In this document: positions 62,701 to 64,000 of the stretch, piece after piece
Layout: each line of letters starts with the position of its first letter
How positions within the stretch are numbered: the first letter of the stretch is position 1
Assembly: GCF_007280415.1 (NCBI RefSeq)
Contig: NZ_VKKU01000001.1
Span: 310,001-374,000, forward strand
Direction: 5' to 3'
Length of the DNA: 64,000 nt
DNA from: Sphingorhabdus contaminans
GTDB lineage: Bacteria; Pseudomonadota; Alphaproteobacteria; Sphingomonadales; Sphingomonadaceae
Position numbers and translations under genes: made by a program
Notes under the pieces: model-generated
Told to the model about the DNA's origin: nothing
The model's database searches: none
What the model saw: only the letters and a program-made list of their open reading frames with translations

Positions 62701-63657
62701 ATGCACGCCCAGAAAATTCACATAGACCGACGCGCAATCCCGTCGGATGCTACCGAAAGCCTCTGGACCGCCGAAGATGGCTGGTCGATCCGCCGGATAG
62801 ACTGGGCAGGGGGACAGGAACCGCGTGGATCAATGCTGTTCCTGCCCGGGCGCGGGGACCATTATGAGAAATATCTCGAGACGCTTGCCTATTTTGCCGC
62901 CCGTGGCTGGCGGGTAACATCGATCGATTGGCGCGGCCAGGGTGCCTCCGGGCGGCTGCTTGCCGATCCCGAGGTCGGTCATATCGATGATTTTTCGACG
63001 TGGATTGCCGACCTGCGCTATTTTTGGACACGCTGGAAAGCCGAAACACCCGGGCCCCATGTGGTGCTGGCGCACAGCATGGGAGGGCATCTGGCGATGC
63101 GTGCGCTGGTTGAAAAGGCCATGGATCCGGATGCCGTGGCGATGAGCGCGCCGATGCTCGGCATACAGACAGGTGGATTGCCGCTTGCCCTCAATCACGC
63201 CTTTGCCAAGTTAATGTGCAATATCGGCAGATCCGAACTGCCTGCATGGAAAGTCAGCGAAAAGCCGCTGTCGCCCATGCATGATCGCGGCAAAATCCTG
63301 ACAGGAGACAGGGATCGCTACGAAGATGAACTGGCATGGTGGGCTTTGCGACCCGAGGTCAAGCTGGGTCCGCCGAGCTGGCACTGGATCGAGCGGGCGA
63401 TCGATTCAATCCGGATGCTCGACCGCCCGGGCTTGCTTGAACAAGTCCAGACGCCGGTTCTGTTGCTTGCGACAACGGCGGATCAACTGGTCAATACGCC
63501 CCGGATTATCAAGGACAGCAAGCGGTTGCCGCATGCCGAAACGCTGATATTCGGGAAAGAGGCCGCGCATGAACTGCTGCGCGAGGTGGACGCGGTCCGT
63601 GACCAGTGTCTAGCGCGTATTGATGCCTTTCTGGATACCCACGCACCGGCAAAATGA
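62701..63657 (+). CDS. Lysophospholipase-like alpha/beta hydrolase (PldB family)
   Basis: The 318-residue protein is a serine hydrolase of the alpha/beta fold with F-L-P-G-R-G-D-H-Y-E-K-Y, D-W-R-G-Q-G-A-S-G-R, the nucleophile elbow H-S-M-G-G-H near residue 125, and late acidic and His residues. It resembles PldB lysophospholipases or monoglyceride lipases. An AAAGGTAACC site precedes the ATG. It overlaps the next gene by 4 bases. Confidence 0.88.
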   Translation: MHAQKIHIDRRAIPSDATESLWTAEDGWSIRRIDWAGGQEPRGSMLFLPGRGDHYEKYLETLAYFAARGWRVTSIDWRGQGASGRLLADPEVGHIDDFSTWIADLRYFWTRWKAETPGPHVVLAHSMGGHLAMRALVEKAMDPDAVAMSAPMLGIQTGGLPLALNHAFAKLMCNIGRSELPAWKVSEKPLSPMHDRGKILTGDRDRYEDELAWWALRPEVKLGPPSWHWIERAIDSIRMLDRPGLLEQVQTPVLLLATTADQLVNTPRIIKDSKRLPHAETLIFGKEAAHELLREVDAVRDQCLARIDAFLDTHAPAK

Positions 63658-64000
63658 GCGATTTCGATATTGCCATTATCGGCGCAGGCATAGCTGGCGC
63701 CAGTCTTGCTGCCGAGATTTCGGCGCACAAGTCGGTTTTGCTTCTCGAGGCAGAGGCCCATCCGGGATATCACTCGACGGGTCGCTCCGCCGCCTTTTGG
63801 GATGAAAGCTATGGCGGACCTGCTGTCCAGCCGTTGACCACGGCATCCGGACCATTTCTCGCAAATCCCCCAATCGACTTCCATGATGGCCCGTTGATGA
63901 ATCCGCGCGGCGCGCTCCATATCGGTACCGACGCCGACCATATACGGGCAGACGCCCTGCTGGCGGATTTTGCCGATAGCGGTGTCCGGTTCGAGCGGCT
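63654..64000 (+). CDS. FAD-dependent oxidoreductase (D-amino acid oxidase-like), N-terminal part
   Basis: Only the first 115 codons or so lie in the window. They begin M-S-D-F-D-I-A-I-I-G-A-G-I-A-G-A-S-L-A, a Rossmann dinucleotide-binding motif. L-L-L-E-A-E-A-H-P-G-Y-H-S-T-G-R-S-A-A follows, the second part typical of DAO-family flavin oxidases. The substrate cannot be told. It overlaps the hydrolase stop (ATGA), so the two are probably an operon. Confidence 0.85.
   Translation, partial: MSDFDIAIIGAGIAGASLAAEISAHKSVLLLEAEAHPGYHSTGRSAAFWDESYGGPAVQPLTTASGPFLANPPIDFHDGPLMNPRGALHIGTDADHIRADALLADFADSGVRFER

Overview
This window is an ordinary stretch of chromosome from an alphaproteobacterium, most likely a member of the Sphingomonadales (Sphingopyxis/Sphingorhabdus-like; the genus is a guess). 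The grounds are a gcrA cell-cycle regulator, a split b/b' F0 ATP synthase operon without F1 genes, a petABC bc1 operon, a class II DAHP synthase, O-succinylhomoserine sulfhydrylase (metZ), a Cpa/Tad pilus operon and a TonB-dependent receptor. I see no insertion sequence, prophage, CRISPR array, rRNA operon or integron. Two tRNA genes are present, Gly-UCC and Gln-UUG. The longest gene-free stretches are about 290 bases (9244-9532), 243 bases (32409-32651) and 231 bases (2976-3206).

Layout. 1-6.1 kb: hemF (cut by the window edge) and trmL, a family 2 glycosyltransferase, a SleB-type cell wall hydrolase, an OmpR/EnvZ-like two-component pair and a five-EF-hand secreted protein. 6.2-11.7 kb: tRNA-Gly, petABC, a divergent promoter region with a 16-base palindrome, class II DAHP synthase, a 49-residue membrane protein and a lipoprotein. 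11.7-16 kb: a three-gene signalling unit (response regulator, periplasmic LysM-FecR protein, CHASE2 histidine kinase). 16-22.3 kb: tRNA-Gln, ilvE, a MarR regulator with hisE and a HIT protein, an amino acid permease, an MFS exporter and radC. 22.4-26.3 kb: a ydbH-ynbE-ydbL envelope operon. 26.4-29.2 kb: atpI-atpB-atpE-b'-b. 29.2-33.6 kb: uvrC, an alpha/beta hydrolase, a YjhX-family gene, a strongly structured intergenic element, a small unknown gene and recO. 33.6-38.2 kb: leuB, GNAT, metZ, apaG, lysR and GNAT, mostly stop/start coupled. 38.2-48.5 kb: a class A beta-lactamase-like hydrolase, parE, an ABC ATPase with an ABC permease/M1 peptidase fusion, gcrA, an orphan ABC-2 permease, a small unknown gene and a DUF2147 protein. 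48.6-55.6 kb: a tyrosine/homogentisate catabolic cluster (maiA, TonB receptor, marR, hppD, glyoxalase-like gene, then fumarylacetoacetate hydrolase) that also contains a legumain-like C13 peptidase. 55.6-62.7 kb: a Tad/Cpa pilus operon (cpaA-B-C-D-E, tadB, tadC) with no cpaF ATPase or pilin gene. 62.7-64 kb: a lysophospholipase-like hydrolase and the start of an FAD-dependent oxidoreductase.

How the genes work together. petABC and the F0 genes supply respiratory energy conversion. aroG, ilvE, hisE, leuB and metZ are dispersed amino acid biosynthesis genes. hppD, maiA and fah cover tyrosine breakdown to fumarate and acetoacetate, apart from the homogentisate dioxygenase step. The best candidates for undescribed biology are the three-way-junction RNA-like element at 32413-32511, the response regulator/LysM-FecR/CHASE2-kinase unit, the pilus operon without its motor gene, and the tyrosine cluster with a receptor and a caspase-fold peptidase.
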